Assembly (NCBI GenBank): GCA_031268245.1 | Contig: JAIRXN010000019.1 | Span: 1-8,927 of the forward strand | DNA from: Treponema sp. | GTDB lineage: Bacteria; Spirochaetota; Spirochaetia; Treponematales; Breznakiellaceae | Direction: 5' to 3' | Length of the DNA: 8,927 nucleotides | Shown here: positions 1 to 5,948 of the stretch, one piece after another | How positions within the stretch are numbered: the stretch's first letter is position 1 | How the letters are laid out: each line of letters starts with the position of its first letter | Notes under the pieces: model-generated | The model's input: only the letters and a program-made list of their open reading frames with translations | Databases searched by the model: none | Told to the model about the DNA's origin: nothing | Made by a program: the position numbers and the translations under genes

Positions 1-369
1 TTTACCCTTCGACATGAAGAAGATCAGCACGATCGACATGGTAAAATAAGCCGCCGCCCCGCTCTTTACCCCGCCCATGGCGAACAGCGCTGCCGGCAAT
101 AACACATCACACAAAAAGAACAGGACAAGCCACGAACCGAGTTTGTGTTTATTGTATACATTACAAAATACGAACAGGGCCGATACGGAGACAGCGATGC
201 CTGCGAGTACAAGGATGAGCGCCGGACTGCTGCGCATGAATAGGCGCGTTATGATGGCGAAAATAACACCGGCTATACCGGCAGTACACACCATATTTGC
301 GGTACGCGCTTCAAGCGGCAGCCTCTCGGAGAATATATACCTGTCTATTAAACTCTTTATCCTGCCCAC
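1..369 (-). CDS. N-terminal part of a multi-span membrane sensor or signalling protein (cut by left edge)
   Basis: Only the first 123 codons are inside the window and the gene runs off the left edge. The visible part is a short cytoplasmic N-terminus (residues 1-25, with IDRYIFSERLPLEAR) followed by about four hydrophobic segments near residues 26-45, 50-70, 79-98 and 105-119. The loop AMGGVKSGAAAYF between the last two resembles the membrane module found ahead of histidine kinase or GGDEF output domains in clostridia and treponemes; that is recall from family resemblance. The output domain is not visible, so the function is unproven. Start choice: GTG at 369 has GAGGGG about 5 nt upstream. 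A second in-frame GTG at 375 sits too close to that Shine-Dalgarno, and a stop at 379-381 closes the frame. It has its own promoter and a leader of about 85 nt. Confidence 0.72.
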   Translation of the reverse strand, partial: MGRIKSLIDRYIFSERLPLEARTANMVCTAGIAGVIFAIITRLFMRSSPALILVLAGIAVSVSALFVFCNVYNKHKLGSWLVLFFLCDVLLPAALFAMGGVKSGAAAYFTMSIVLIFFMSKGK

Positions 370-439
370 GCCCACCCCTCAATGAAGAACCCACATATAA
401 AAGGCGGGAAAATCCGGCATGCTTGAGAAAAACTAAAAT

Positions 440-452
440 CAGGAGACTCCTG
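440..452. repeat. 13-bp perfect palindrome, operator-like
   Basis: CAGGAG-A-CTCCTG is a perfect 6-bp inverted repeat around one central base. It begins 2-3 bp downstream of the predicted start of transcription of the left-edge membrane gene, where a bound repressor would block initiation or escape. A one-base loop makes a stable RNA hairpin unlikely, so a protein-binding site is the better reading. The rest of the 376-566 gap shows no gene and no convincing terminator. Confidence 0.4.
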
Positions 453-460
453 CCATGAAG

Positions 461-489
461 ACTATAACCTGAATACGCGGGGCGCTCAA
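461..489 (-). promoter_or_regulatory. Predicted sigma70-type promoter for the left-edge membrane protein
   Basis: On the minus strand TTGAGC (489-484) and TATAGT (466-461) are separated by exactly 17 bp. Transcription should start near 455, giving a leader of about 85 nt before the GTG at 369. It is the best promoter-like pair seen in the 376-566 gap. The prediction is by eye, with no start-site data. Confidence 0.5.
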
Positions 490-566
490 GGCCCTCCTGA
501 ACGTATCATGTTGTTCAAAAACCGGGAAACTAAAAATAGACAGCTTAACTTGAGCGGAGGCGGGGA

Positions 567-1466
567 TTAAAAGGAACCTTTGCCGGTCTCAGACCCTGTC
601 GGACTTTCCAGACTATAGCTTACCGCCTGGGCTTTAAAGCCGAAACGAAGCAGGACGCGGGAGAAACCTTCATGGATCTGGGGAAGCTCAATGTTTATCC
701 TCTCTATGCCATGTGCTTTTTCCACGGCGGGAGAAAATTTTTCCAGGAAGCGGCTTAAAAGAGTTCCCCCCAGGCCGAGCCCCCGGTACTCACGCCGGAT
801 CTCAAGGGCATATATATGAAGAATTCCCGCCTTCTCCGCGGCGGCGATATAACCGGCAAAATCTCTGTGTCCGGTTTCCGCAACAAGGGAGTATTCCGCC
901 GGGAAGATCCATGAAGTTTCCATTAAAGGTAAAGGAAATTCCTCCCGGCAGAGGGCATGAAGGGATTGGGCCTCATAACGATCATTTTCCCGGTATTCGC
1001 GGAAGCGGAAATCCTCCAGCACGAGATCCCGTGTATCCTCAGGTTCAAGGCCGATGAGGCTCATGCCCCACTCTTCCCTCAGGGCGTTATACCAGCGGAT
1101 AATTTCCCGCTTCATCTCTTTTTCTTTATAGGCAAACCAGAGTTTTTCCGCTTCCGGGTACTGGCTTAAGATGTCCTTGAAAGCCCGGAACACTCCCCGG
1201 CCCTGGTTCAGCGCTGCGCCCAGTTCTTCCCGCAGCAGGGGATTGCGGAGGCTTGCGGCAAAATGTTCCATCAGTCTGAAGCCGCTCGAAGAATCCCAGT
1301 CGGGGATATGAATAAAGCGGTCTTTCTCCGCCTCTTCAGCCCCTTCGCCGATGTCCTCAAGGTTCAGCACTATCCCCCTCTGGGTATCTATGCAGAACTC
1401 TGTTTCCTGATCCTCCATGGAAAAGAGGATATCGTCCATGAGTTCATGACTCAGTTCAAAATTCAT
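567..1466 (-). CDS. UPF0158 domain - GNAT acetyltransferase fusion protein
   Basis: The protein is 299 aa from ATG 1466. Residues about 1-135 match the UPF0158 family pattern as I know it: LSHELMDDILFSMEDQ at the start, a DTQRGIVLNLED strand, FIHIPDWDSSSGFRLMEHF, then GRGVFRAFKDIL and an aromatic-rich helix. UPF0158 has no assigned function. Residues about 155-290 look like a GNAT N-acetyltransferase: the acetyl-CoA-binding motif A is RREYRGLGLGGTLLSRF (224-240), ahead of a C-terminal GFSRVLLRFGFKAQ segment. It presumably acetylates an amine using acetyl-CoA; the substrate is unknown. An alternative GTG at 1496 would add 10 residues, but ATG 1466 matches the family N-terminus and sits at the predicted transcription start. 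The gene is transcribed divergently from aspS. No clear terminator follows it. Confidence 0.85.
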   Translation of the reverse strand: MNFELSHELMDDILFSMEDQETEFCIDTQRGIVLNLEDIGEGAEEAEKDRFIHIPDWDSSSGFRLMEHFAASLRNPLLREELGAALNQGRGVFRAFKDILSQYPEAEKLWFAYKEKEMKREIIRWYNALREEWGMSLIGLEPEDTRDLVLEDFRFREYRENDRYEAQSLHALCREEFPLPLMETSWIFPAEYSLVAETGHRDFAGYIAAAEKAGILHIYALEIRREYRGLGLGGTLLSRFLEKFSPAVEKAHGIERINIELPQIHEGFSRVLLRFGFKAQAVSYSLESPTGSETGKGSF

Positions 1467-1472
1467 GTTTTT

Positions 1473-1501
1473 AGTGTAGGTTGCTCCTTTCGGCACGTCA
1501 A
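1473..1501 (-). promoter_or_regulatory. Predicted promoter of the UPF0158-GNAT gene, leaderless geometry
   Basis: On the minus strand TTGACG (1501-1496) and TACACT (1478-1473) are 17 bp apart. Six bases (AAAAAC) then lead to ATG 1466, so the seventh base after the -10, the usual +1, is the A of the start codon. The only purine-rich stretch (GGAG at 1487-1484) lies 17 nt before the ATG, too far to act as a Shine-Dalgarno, and falls in the promoter spacer. Confidence 0.6.
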
Positions 1502-1511
1502 GTTTTCCACC

Positions 1512-1540
1512 TTGAAAGCCTGTTTTATGCGGTTTATATT
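1512..1540 (+). promoter_or_regulatory. Predicted aspS promoter, leaderless geometry
   Basis: TTGAAA (1512-1517) and TATATT (1535-1540) are separated by exactly 17 bp. Six bases (CAATTT) then lead to ATG 1547, placing +1 at the A of the start codon. No Shine-Dalgarno precedes the ATG. The -35 hexamer lies only 10 bp from that of the divergent GNAT promoter, so two polymerases could hardly bind at once. Confidence 0.62.
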
Positions 1541-1546
1541 CAATTT

Positions 1547-3478
1547 ATGGAAACAATGAAGCGTACAACAAACTGCGGAAAACTCCGAAAGACGGATGCG
1601 GGGAAGACCGTTATTCTCAACGGATGGGTGCACCGCAAGCGGGATCACGGAGGCATATCATTCATCAATCTTCGGGATCGTTACGGGATTACCCAGACGG
1701 TGGTGGAGCCGGATACTGAAAAAATCATAGGAAGCGAGGCTTTTTCCGTGCTGACAAAGATCACGGAGGAACTCCGCAACGAGTACTGCATCGCACTGGA
1801 GGGAGAGGTGAGGGCCCGGCCCGGCGACATGCTGAACAGTGAAATGCCCACCGGGGAGATTGAAGTGGTGGCCCGCCGCATCCTTGTCCTGAACCGTTCC
1901 GGGGTACTTCCGTTCCAGATTGAAGAGGAGAGCAAGGCCGGTGAGGATCTCAGGCTGAAGTACCGTTATCTGGATCTCCGGTCTTTTTCGATGCAGCGGA
2001 AGATCCGCCTTCGCAGCGATGTTACTTTTGCAGTGCGTGAATGGATGGGCTCTCAGGGTTTCTGTGAGATTGAAACGCCTACTTTTATCAAATCGACTCC
2101 TGAAGGCGCACGGGACTATCTTGTCCCTTCCCGGCTTTATCCGGGACATTTCTATGCCCTGCCCCAGTCGCCGCAGCTCTACAAACAGATACTCATGGTT
2201 GCAGGCTTTGACAAATACTTCCAGATTGCCCGCTGTTACCGGGACGAAGACGCACGGGGGGACAGGCAGCCTGAGTTTACCCAGATCGATATTGAAATGA
2301 GTTTTGTGGACAGGGAAGATATTCTGAAGATGACGGAGAGCCTTCTCTCCCATGTGTTCAAAAAATGTCTGGATTTTGATCTGCCCGCCGGCTTCCGCCG
2401 TTTGACCTTTGAAGAAGCGCAGGAACGCTACGGGACGGATAAGCCGGATCTCCGCTTCGGCATGGAGATGCAGGACTTTGCCCCCTTTGTTGAGCGATGC
2501 GGTTTCCAGGCTTTTAAGGACGCACTCGCCTTGGGCGAGGCCGAAAGAGAGGCCGCGGCGGAACGCGGCGTAATACTTCCCGGCGGCGGGGTAAAGGCCC
2601 TCCTTGTAAAGGGCAAGGCGAAAAACGGTGAAACCGTTTCCTTTTCCCGCAGGCAGATTGAGGAGCTTGAAGAGACCGCAAAGATCTACAAGGCAAAGGG
2701 CATGGCCTGGATGAAGGTTGCAGGTCTTCCCGGCGCGCCGGTTCTGGAGGGAGGGGTTTCAAAGTTCTTTGCCGGTGAAGCGCTTTCTCCTGACGGCGGA
2801 AAACTCGCCGGTGATATTATCGGTTCCATGGGCGCAGAAACCGGGGATCTTATACTCATCGTGGCGGACAGTAAACGGAAGATCGCCAACACCGCCCTGG
2901 GGGCGGTACGCAGCAAGCTTGGCAAGGATCTTGGGCTCACCCTCGCGGACGGCGAAGGCAAAAAAGCGGGAGGAGGTTCCCGCTTTGAATTCTGCTGGAT
3001 AGTGGACTTTCCCATGTTTGAATTTAACGAAGATGAAGATCACTGGGAGGCGGCTCACCACATGTTTACCTGGCCGCAGGAACAGTACCATGAAACCATG
3101 GAAAAGGATCCTGGTTCCGTGAAGGGGGATCTCTACGATCTTGTGCTCAACGGTTTTGAGCTGGCTTCCGGTTCCATCAGGATTCACGATCCCGAATTGC
3201 AGGAGAAGGTTTTCAGGATCGTAGGTTTTGATCCTGCGGAGGCGGAGGAAAAATTCGGTTTCCTTACCGAAGCCTTCCGTTACGGGGCTCCGCCTCACGG
3301 CGGCATCGCTCCCGGACTTGACCGTCTTGTCATGATCATGGCGGGGGAAAGTTCGATCCGCGAAGTTATCGCCTTCCCCAAGAATTCTTTCGCCCAGGGC
3401 TTGATGGATGACAGTCCTTCCGCGGTAAGCGATAAACAGCTCAAAGAACTGAGCCTGCAGGTCAAGACTCGTGGATAA
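1547..3478 (+). CDS. aspS: Aspartyl-tRNA synthetase (class II, bacterial type)
   Basis: The 643-aa cytoplasmic enzyme charges tRNA-Asp with aspartate using ATP. In order it shows an N-terminal OB-fold anticodon-binding domain (about 1-110), class II motif 1 ending ETP (176-178), TPEGARDY (184-191), the QSPQLYKQ loop (207-214), motif 2 FQIARCYRDED through FTQID (225-248), an inserted bacterial GAD domain (roughly 290-440), and motif 3 GIAPGLDR (586-593). E. coli AspRS is 590 aa, so this one is somewhat long. All catalytic motifs look intact. The OB-fold has RDHGG (His34 here, residue 31 if the ATG at 1556 is used); His at this site, rather than Leu as in E. coli, is typical of non-discriminating enzymes that also charge tRNA-Asn. 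ATG 1547 was chosen because it coincides with the predicted +1. ATG 1556, with GGA 4 nt upstream, is the alternative. It may be co-transcribed with the chromate transporter pair 42 nt downstream. Confidence 0.97.
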   Translation: METMKRTTNCGKLRKTDAGKTVILNGWVHRKRDHGGISFINLRDRYGITQTVVEPDTEKIIGSEAFSVLTKITEELRNEYCIALEGEVRARPGDMLNSEMPTGEIEVVARRILVLNRSGVLPFQIEEESKAGEDLRLKYRYLDLRSFSMQRKIRLRSDVTFAVREWMGSQGFCEIETPTFIKSTPEGARDYLVPSRLYPGHFYALPQSPQLYKQILMVAGFDKYFQIARCYRDEDARGDRQPEFTQIDIEMSFVDREDILKMTESLLSHVFKKCLDFDLPAGFRRLTFEEAQERYGTDKPDLRFGMEMQDFAPFVERCGFQAFKDALALGEAEREAAAERGVILPGGGVKALLVKGKAKNGETVSFSRRQIEELEETAKIYKAKGMAWMKVAGLPGAPVLEGGVSKFFAGEALSPDGGKLAGDIIGSMGAETGDLILIVADSKRKIANTALGAVRSKLGKDLGLTLADGEGKKAGGGSRFEFCWIVDFPMFEFNEDEDHWEAAHHMFTWPQEQYHETMEKDPGSVKGDLYDLVLNGFELASGSIRIHDPELQEKVFRIVGFDPAEAEEKFGFLTEAFRYGAPPHGGIAPGLDRLVMIMAGESSIREVIAFPKNSFAQGLMDDSPSAVSDKQLKELSLQVKTRG

Positions 3479-3492
3479 CCAACCGGGTTATC
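3474..3492. repeat. Inverted repeat spanning the aspS stop codon
   Basis: GATAACC (3474-3480) and GGTTATC (3486-3492) form a perfect 7-bp stem around the 5-nt loop AACCG. The left arm contains the aspS stop codon TAA (3476-3478). No T-run follows (GAATAAG instead), so it is not a classic intrinsic terminator. It could stabilise the aspS 3' end, attenuate read-through into the chromate transporter genes, or bind a regulator. Confidence 0.45.
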
Positions 3493-3520
3493 GAATAAGT
3501 CCAGCGAAGAAGGAATTGCA

Positions 3521-4075
3521 ATGAAGGATCTGATGAAGGATCTGGCGGATCTCTTTGTTACCTTTTTCCGGGTCGGCGTCACGACCTTTGGCGGCGGTTA
3601 CGCCATGATCCCTGTAGTTGAACGGGAGCTGATCAAGGGCAAAAACTGGGTCACCATGGAAGAGGTGATGGATTACTATACCATAGCGCAGATCACTCCC
3701 GGTGTTATCGCAGTAAATCTGTCAACCTTTGTCGGCGCCAAACGCAGGGGCATTCCGGGGGGCATTATCGCTACTCTGGGTTTTATTTTCCCCGGCGTTA
3801 CCTTTATGATCCTTGTGTCCATTTTTATTCAGCGTTTTGCCGAATACCCTGTGGTGCGGCATGCCTTTGCCGGTGTCCGTCTTGCGGTCTGCGCTCTTAT
3901 CCTTGATACGGTGTTGAAGCTTTTCAAGGGAGTTTTAAGGGGGAGGTTCTCAATTGCAATTTTTATCATCGCACTGGGACTGTCGGCCTTTGTTTCCGCC
4001 TCTCCCGTGCTGATCATTCTTGCGGCGGGGCTTGCAGGCTTTTTTCTTAAACGGCCGGCAAAGAAGGCTTCATGA
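3521..4075 (+). CDS. Chromate transporter family protein, first half-size subunit (ChrA N-domain type)
   Basis: This 184-aa membrane protein belongs to the half-length CHR (chromate ion transporter) family. Visible family motifs are FRVGVTTFGGGYAMIP (16-31), AQITPGVIAVN near residues 56-66 and TFVGAKRRGIPGG near 69-81, followed by several strongly hydrophobic segments and a basic C-terminus (LKRPAKKAS). Full-length ChrA proteins carry two such domains in one chain; here the second domain is a separate overlapping gene, so the pair probably works as a heteromer. ChrA exports chromate in proteobacteria, but for short-chain pairs in anaerobes the true substrate is often untested. The start ATG 3521 has AGGA (3511-3514) 6 nt upstream. 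It lies 42 nt after aspS with no separate promoter seen, so co-transcription is likely. Confidence 0.92.
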   Translation: MKDLMKDLADLFVTFFRVGVTTFGGGYAMIPVVERELIKGKNWVTMEEVMDYYTIAQITPGVIAVNLSTFVGAKRRGIPGGIIATLGFIFPGVTFMILVSIFIQRFAEYPVVRHAFAGVRLAVCALILDTVLKLFKGVLRGRFSIAIFIIALGLSAFVSASPVLIILAAGLAGFFLKRPAKKAS

Positions 4076-4623
4076 ATCCCCTTCTTCTCTTTGCGGAATT
4101 CTTCAAGATAGGGCTCCTCTCCGTGGGGGGAGGACTGGCAACCCTGCCCTTTCTCTTCCAGATGGCGGGCACATACGGCTGGCTTACACGGGAAAAGGTG
4201 GGGGACATCCTTGCCGTGGCCCAGTCCTCTCCGGGCGCCATAGGGATCAATATGGGCGCCCAGGCCGGTTTTCAGGCTCTGGGGATTGCGGGCTCAATCA
4301 TTGCCGCGCTGGGCATGATAGTCCCCTCAATTGTTATCATTCTTGTTATCATAAAATTCCTAAAGGAGTTTAAGGAAAACAGTATTGTTGCCGCAGTATT
4401 TGCGGGATTGAGGCCCGCCGCCGCAGGACTTCTGGCGGCGGCAGCCTTCGGCGCCTGGAAACTGGCCCTCTACAACAGCGAATGGCAGGAATGGTACACA
4501 ATACTCCGCCGCAGGGAGTGTCTTCTCTGCGCCGGGATCTTCATCGCCCTGAGGAAGCTGAAATTCCACCCGGTTGTCTACATAGCCCTGGGGGGAGCGG
4601 CGGGCATCATTCTGGGCCTTTAG
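4072..4623 (+). CDS. Chromate transporter family protein, second half-size subunit
   Basis: The gene encodes a 183-aa hydrophobic partner of the preceding protein. It has the same family layout: FKIGLLSVGGGLATLPF (11-27), AQSSPGAIGINMGAQAGFQ (about 50-68), then helices rich in Ala, Gly and Ile up to the C-terminus. Its ATG overlaps the upstream stop as ATGA, with GAAGG (4063-4067) 4 nt ahead, so the two are translationally coupled and should be made in equal amounts. Its last 17 nt overlap the 3' end of the convergent thioesterase gene, and no terminator separates them. Anion transport is inferred from the family; chromate itself is not established as the substrate. Confidence 0.92.
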   Translation: MNPLLLFAEFFKIGLLSVGGGLATLPFLFQMAGTYGWLTREKVGDILAVAQSSPGAIGINMGAQAGFQALGIAGSIIAALGMIVPSIVIILVIIKFLKEFKENSIVAAVFAGLRPAAAGLLAAAAFGAWKLALYNSEWQEWYTILRRRECLLCAGIFIALRKLKFHPVVYIALGGAAGIILGL

Positions 4624-5017
4624 AAAGAAAGTGCTCCATTAAAAGGTTCTTCTTGTCCTCCGGAAGGGGAGTGCTCTTTTCCGAATTGAAGTCGTAGTGA
4701 ACCACCACGGCGCTGCCCTTTACACAGAGCCTTCCCTGCTGCCATGCCTCGTGGTAGATGGTAAAACTCTTGTTCCCGATGCGGCTCACCCAACTGCGAA
4801 TCTCCACATCATGCTGAAAGTAGAGCTGATCTACGAAGTCATAGTCCGTGTGGGCCATGATGAGGGGGAAGGTTTCCCGCTTGAGGCTCATGTCCTGATC
4901 GAAGATCCTGAACAGGGGATTCCTGGCCAATTCAAACCAGACCGCAGGCACAGTGTTATTGATATGCCCCAAAATGTCCATGTCCCCGAAGCGGGGCGTA
5001 ACGGTAATGCTAAACAT
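4607..5017 (-). CDS. 4HBT-family (hot-dog fold) acyl-CoA thioesterase
   Basis: This 136-aa protein has the length and motif of the 4-hydroxybenzoyl-CoA thioesterase / YbgC / FadM-type family. The signature FGDMDILGHINN spans residues 10-21; by comparison with the Pseudomonas 4HBT enzyme, Asp14 would be the catalytic acidic residue. It should hydrolyse acyl-CoA (or acyl-ACP) thioesters in the cytoplasm as a dimer or tetramer; the chain preference cannot be read from sequence. The start ATG 5017 lies directly at the predicted transcription start, with no Shine-Dalgarno. It follows the esterase gene on the same strand (37 nt gap) but appears to have its own promoter. Its 3' end overlaps the convergent transporter gene by 17 nt. 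Confidence 0.9.
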   Translation of the reverse strand: MFSITVTPRFGDMDILGHINNTVPAVWFELARNPLFRIFDQDMSLKRETFPLIMAHTDYDFVDQLYFQHDVEIRSWVSRIGNKSFTIYHEAWQQGRLCVKGSAVVVHYDFNSEKSTPLPEDKKNLLMEHFLSKGPE

Positions 5018-5023
5018 TTTTCA

Positions 5024-5052
5024 ACTCTAGTGCAGCCTTTCCGGGCAGTCAA
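5024..5052 (-). promoter_or_regulatory. Predicted thioesterase promoter, leaderless geometry
   Basis: On the minus strand TTGACT (5052-5047) and TAGAGT (5029-5024) are 17 bp apart. Six bases (TGAAAA) then separate the -10 from ATG 5017, so +1 falls on the A of the start codon. No Shine-Dalgarno is present. The -35 hexamer begins 2 bp after the esterase stop codon (5055-5057). Confidence 0.6.
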
Positions 5053-5054
5053 GT

Positions 5055-5873
5055 TCAGGCCATAGTCTTCTTCAAAAATTCGAGGATCAGTTCTTTTACC
5101 TCAGTTTGCAGAAACGCCGTATCGGCATGATCCGCTCCTTCGATGATGTACATGTCAACGGGGACGCGCTCTTTTTCCAGAGCCTCGTAGAGCAGTTCCC
5201 CCTGGCTTAGCGGCACAAGACCATCGCTGTTTCCGTGGAGGATAAGGAATGGCGGCGCGCCGGGCTTTACCAGTTTTGTAAGGTCGGCATAGTTTGCAAT
5301 ATCATGAGGTACGATGAGTTTTGCAGGGCTAATGTCCATCTCCGCCATTCGCGCGGGGGGATACCAGGGAACGGCCGCCTGTACTTCGCTTGAGTAGTCT
5401 TCATGGCCTCCGGTATCGTAGCCCTTGTCCTTTCCGGTCAGGGCGCAGAAGGCGCTGAGATAACCGCCGGCCGATTCGCCCATGATGGCAATCCGCCGGG
5501 GATCGATGCCGAACTCCGCCGCATGGGCTTTCATATAACGGATCGCCAGTTTTATATCCTCGGCGTTTTCCGGGTAACGGCTGCGGTATGAGGTACTGTA
5601 ATCCACGCTTGCGACGGCATAGCCCTGCCTGGCAAACCAGACAAGTTCGGGAATCCAGACATTACGATCCATTTCGATAAAAGCGCCGCCGCAGAGCCAC
5701 ACGATGAGGGGCAGGGGACCTTTCATTCCCCTGTCGGAAGAACGGGGCCGCATAAAGCTGAGATGCAGCGGACTGTAGGCTAATTCACCCCATGCCTTCC
5801 GCTGTCCGTACACGATCTTTGAGGCCAGAGTAAGCGCGGGATCTTTTAATGCAACAGTAATTGTTTTCTTCAT
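5055..5873 (-). CDS. Alpha/beta-hydrolase esterase (BD-FAE / lipase-like family)
   Basis: This 272-aa hydrolase has a full apparent catalytic triad: nucleophile Ser134 in GESAGG (132-137), Asp217 in GNSDGLVP, and His249 in EGADHAD. The layout, with FGIDPRRIAIMGESAGGYLSAF in the middle and HGNSDGLVPLSQGELLYEAL before the His, is that of BD-FAE-type carboxylesterases, which deacylate small or carbohydrate esters. The oxyanion-hole segment, usually HGGG, reads CGGAF (61-65). No signal peptide is seen, so it is probably cytoplasmic. The start ATG 5873 has GGGAG (5884-5880) 6 nt upstream. It lies 75 nt downstream of leuD on the same strand. No functional link to leucine synthesis is evident. Confidence 0.9.
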   Translation of the reverse strand: MKKTITVALKDPALTLASKIVYGQRKAWGELAYSPLHLSFMRPRSSDRGMKGPLPLIVWLCGGAFIEMDRNVWIPELVWFARQGYAVASVDYSTSYRSRYPENAEDIKLAIRYMKAHAAEFGIDPRRIAIMGESAGGYLSAFCALTGKDKGYDTGGHEDYSSEVQAAVPWYPPARMAEMDISPAKLIVPHDIANYADLTKLVKPGAPPFLILHGNSDGLVPLSQGELLYEALEKERVPVDMYIIEGADHADTAFLQTEVKELILEFLKKTMA

Positions 5874-5906
5874 GATCTACTCCCATAAAATTAACAGAGT
5901 TGTCCG

Positions 5907-5939
5907 GAAACTTCATTTTTCCATCGAACCGAAACTTCA
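5907..5939. repeat. Direct repeat GAAACTTCA x2 between leuD and the esterase gene
   Basis: Two identical 9-mers, 5907-5915 and 5931-5939, start 24 bp apart with a 15-bp spacer. Both are preceded by CCG or CCGG. They lie 34-66 bp upstream of the esterase start codon, where a regulator site could sit. The copies are short, and chance cannot be excluded. Confidence 0.3.
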
Positions 5940-5948
5940 CCGGCAAGT

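Noticed and set aside
77..385. Plus-strand open frame at the left edge
   Set aside because: It is the shadow of the minus-strand membrane protein, whose hydrophobic pattern is clearly the coding one.
498..517. TGAAC/GTTCA inverted repeat with a 10-bp spacer
   Set aside because: Five-bp arms this far apart are expected by chance, and the spacer shows no symmetry.
1467..1496. GTG start at 1496 for the UPF0158-GNAT gene, adding 10 residues
   Set aside because: The family N-terminus fits ATG 1466, the extra codons fall within the promoter spacer and -10, and no good Shine-Dalgarno precedes the GTG.
1481..1546. N-terminal extension of aspS (22 codons upstream of ATG 1547)
   Set aside because: The added residues match nothing in AspRS proteins, and the region holds both divergent promoters.
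1658..2353. Long minus-strand frame inside aspS (231 codons)
   Set aside because: It lies opposite conserved AspRS motifs and has no recognisable family features; it is a shadow of a GC-biased gene.
4985..4998. CCCC/GGGG stem in the thioesterase coding start as a regulatory hairpin
   Set aside because: It encodes the conserved PRFGD residues, so the symmetry is most simply explained by coding.
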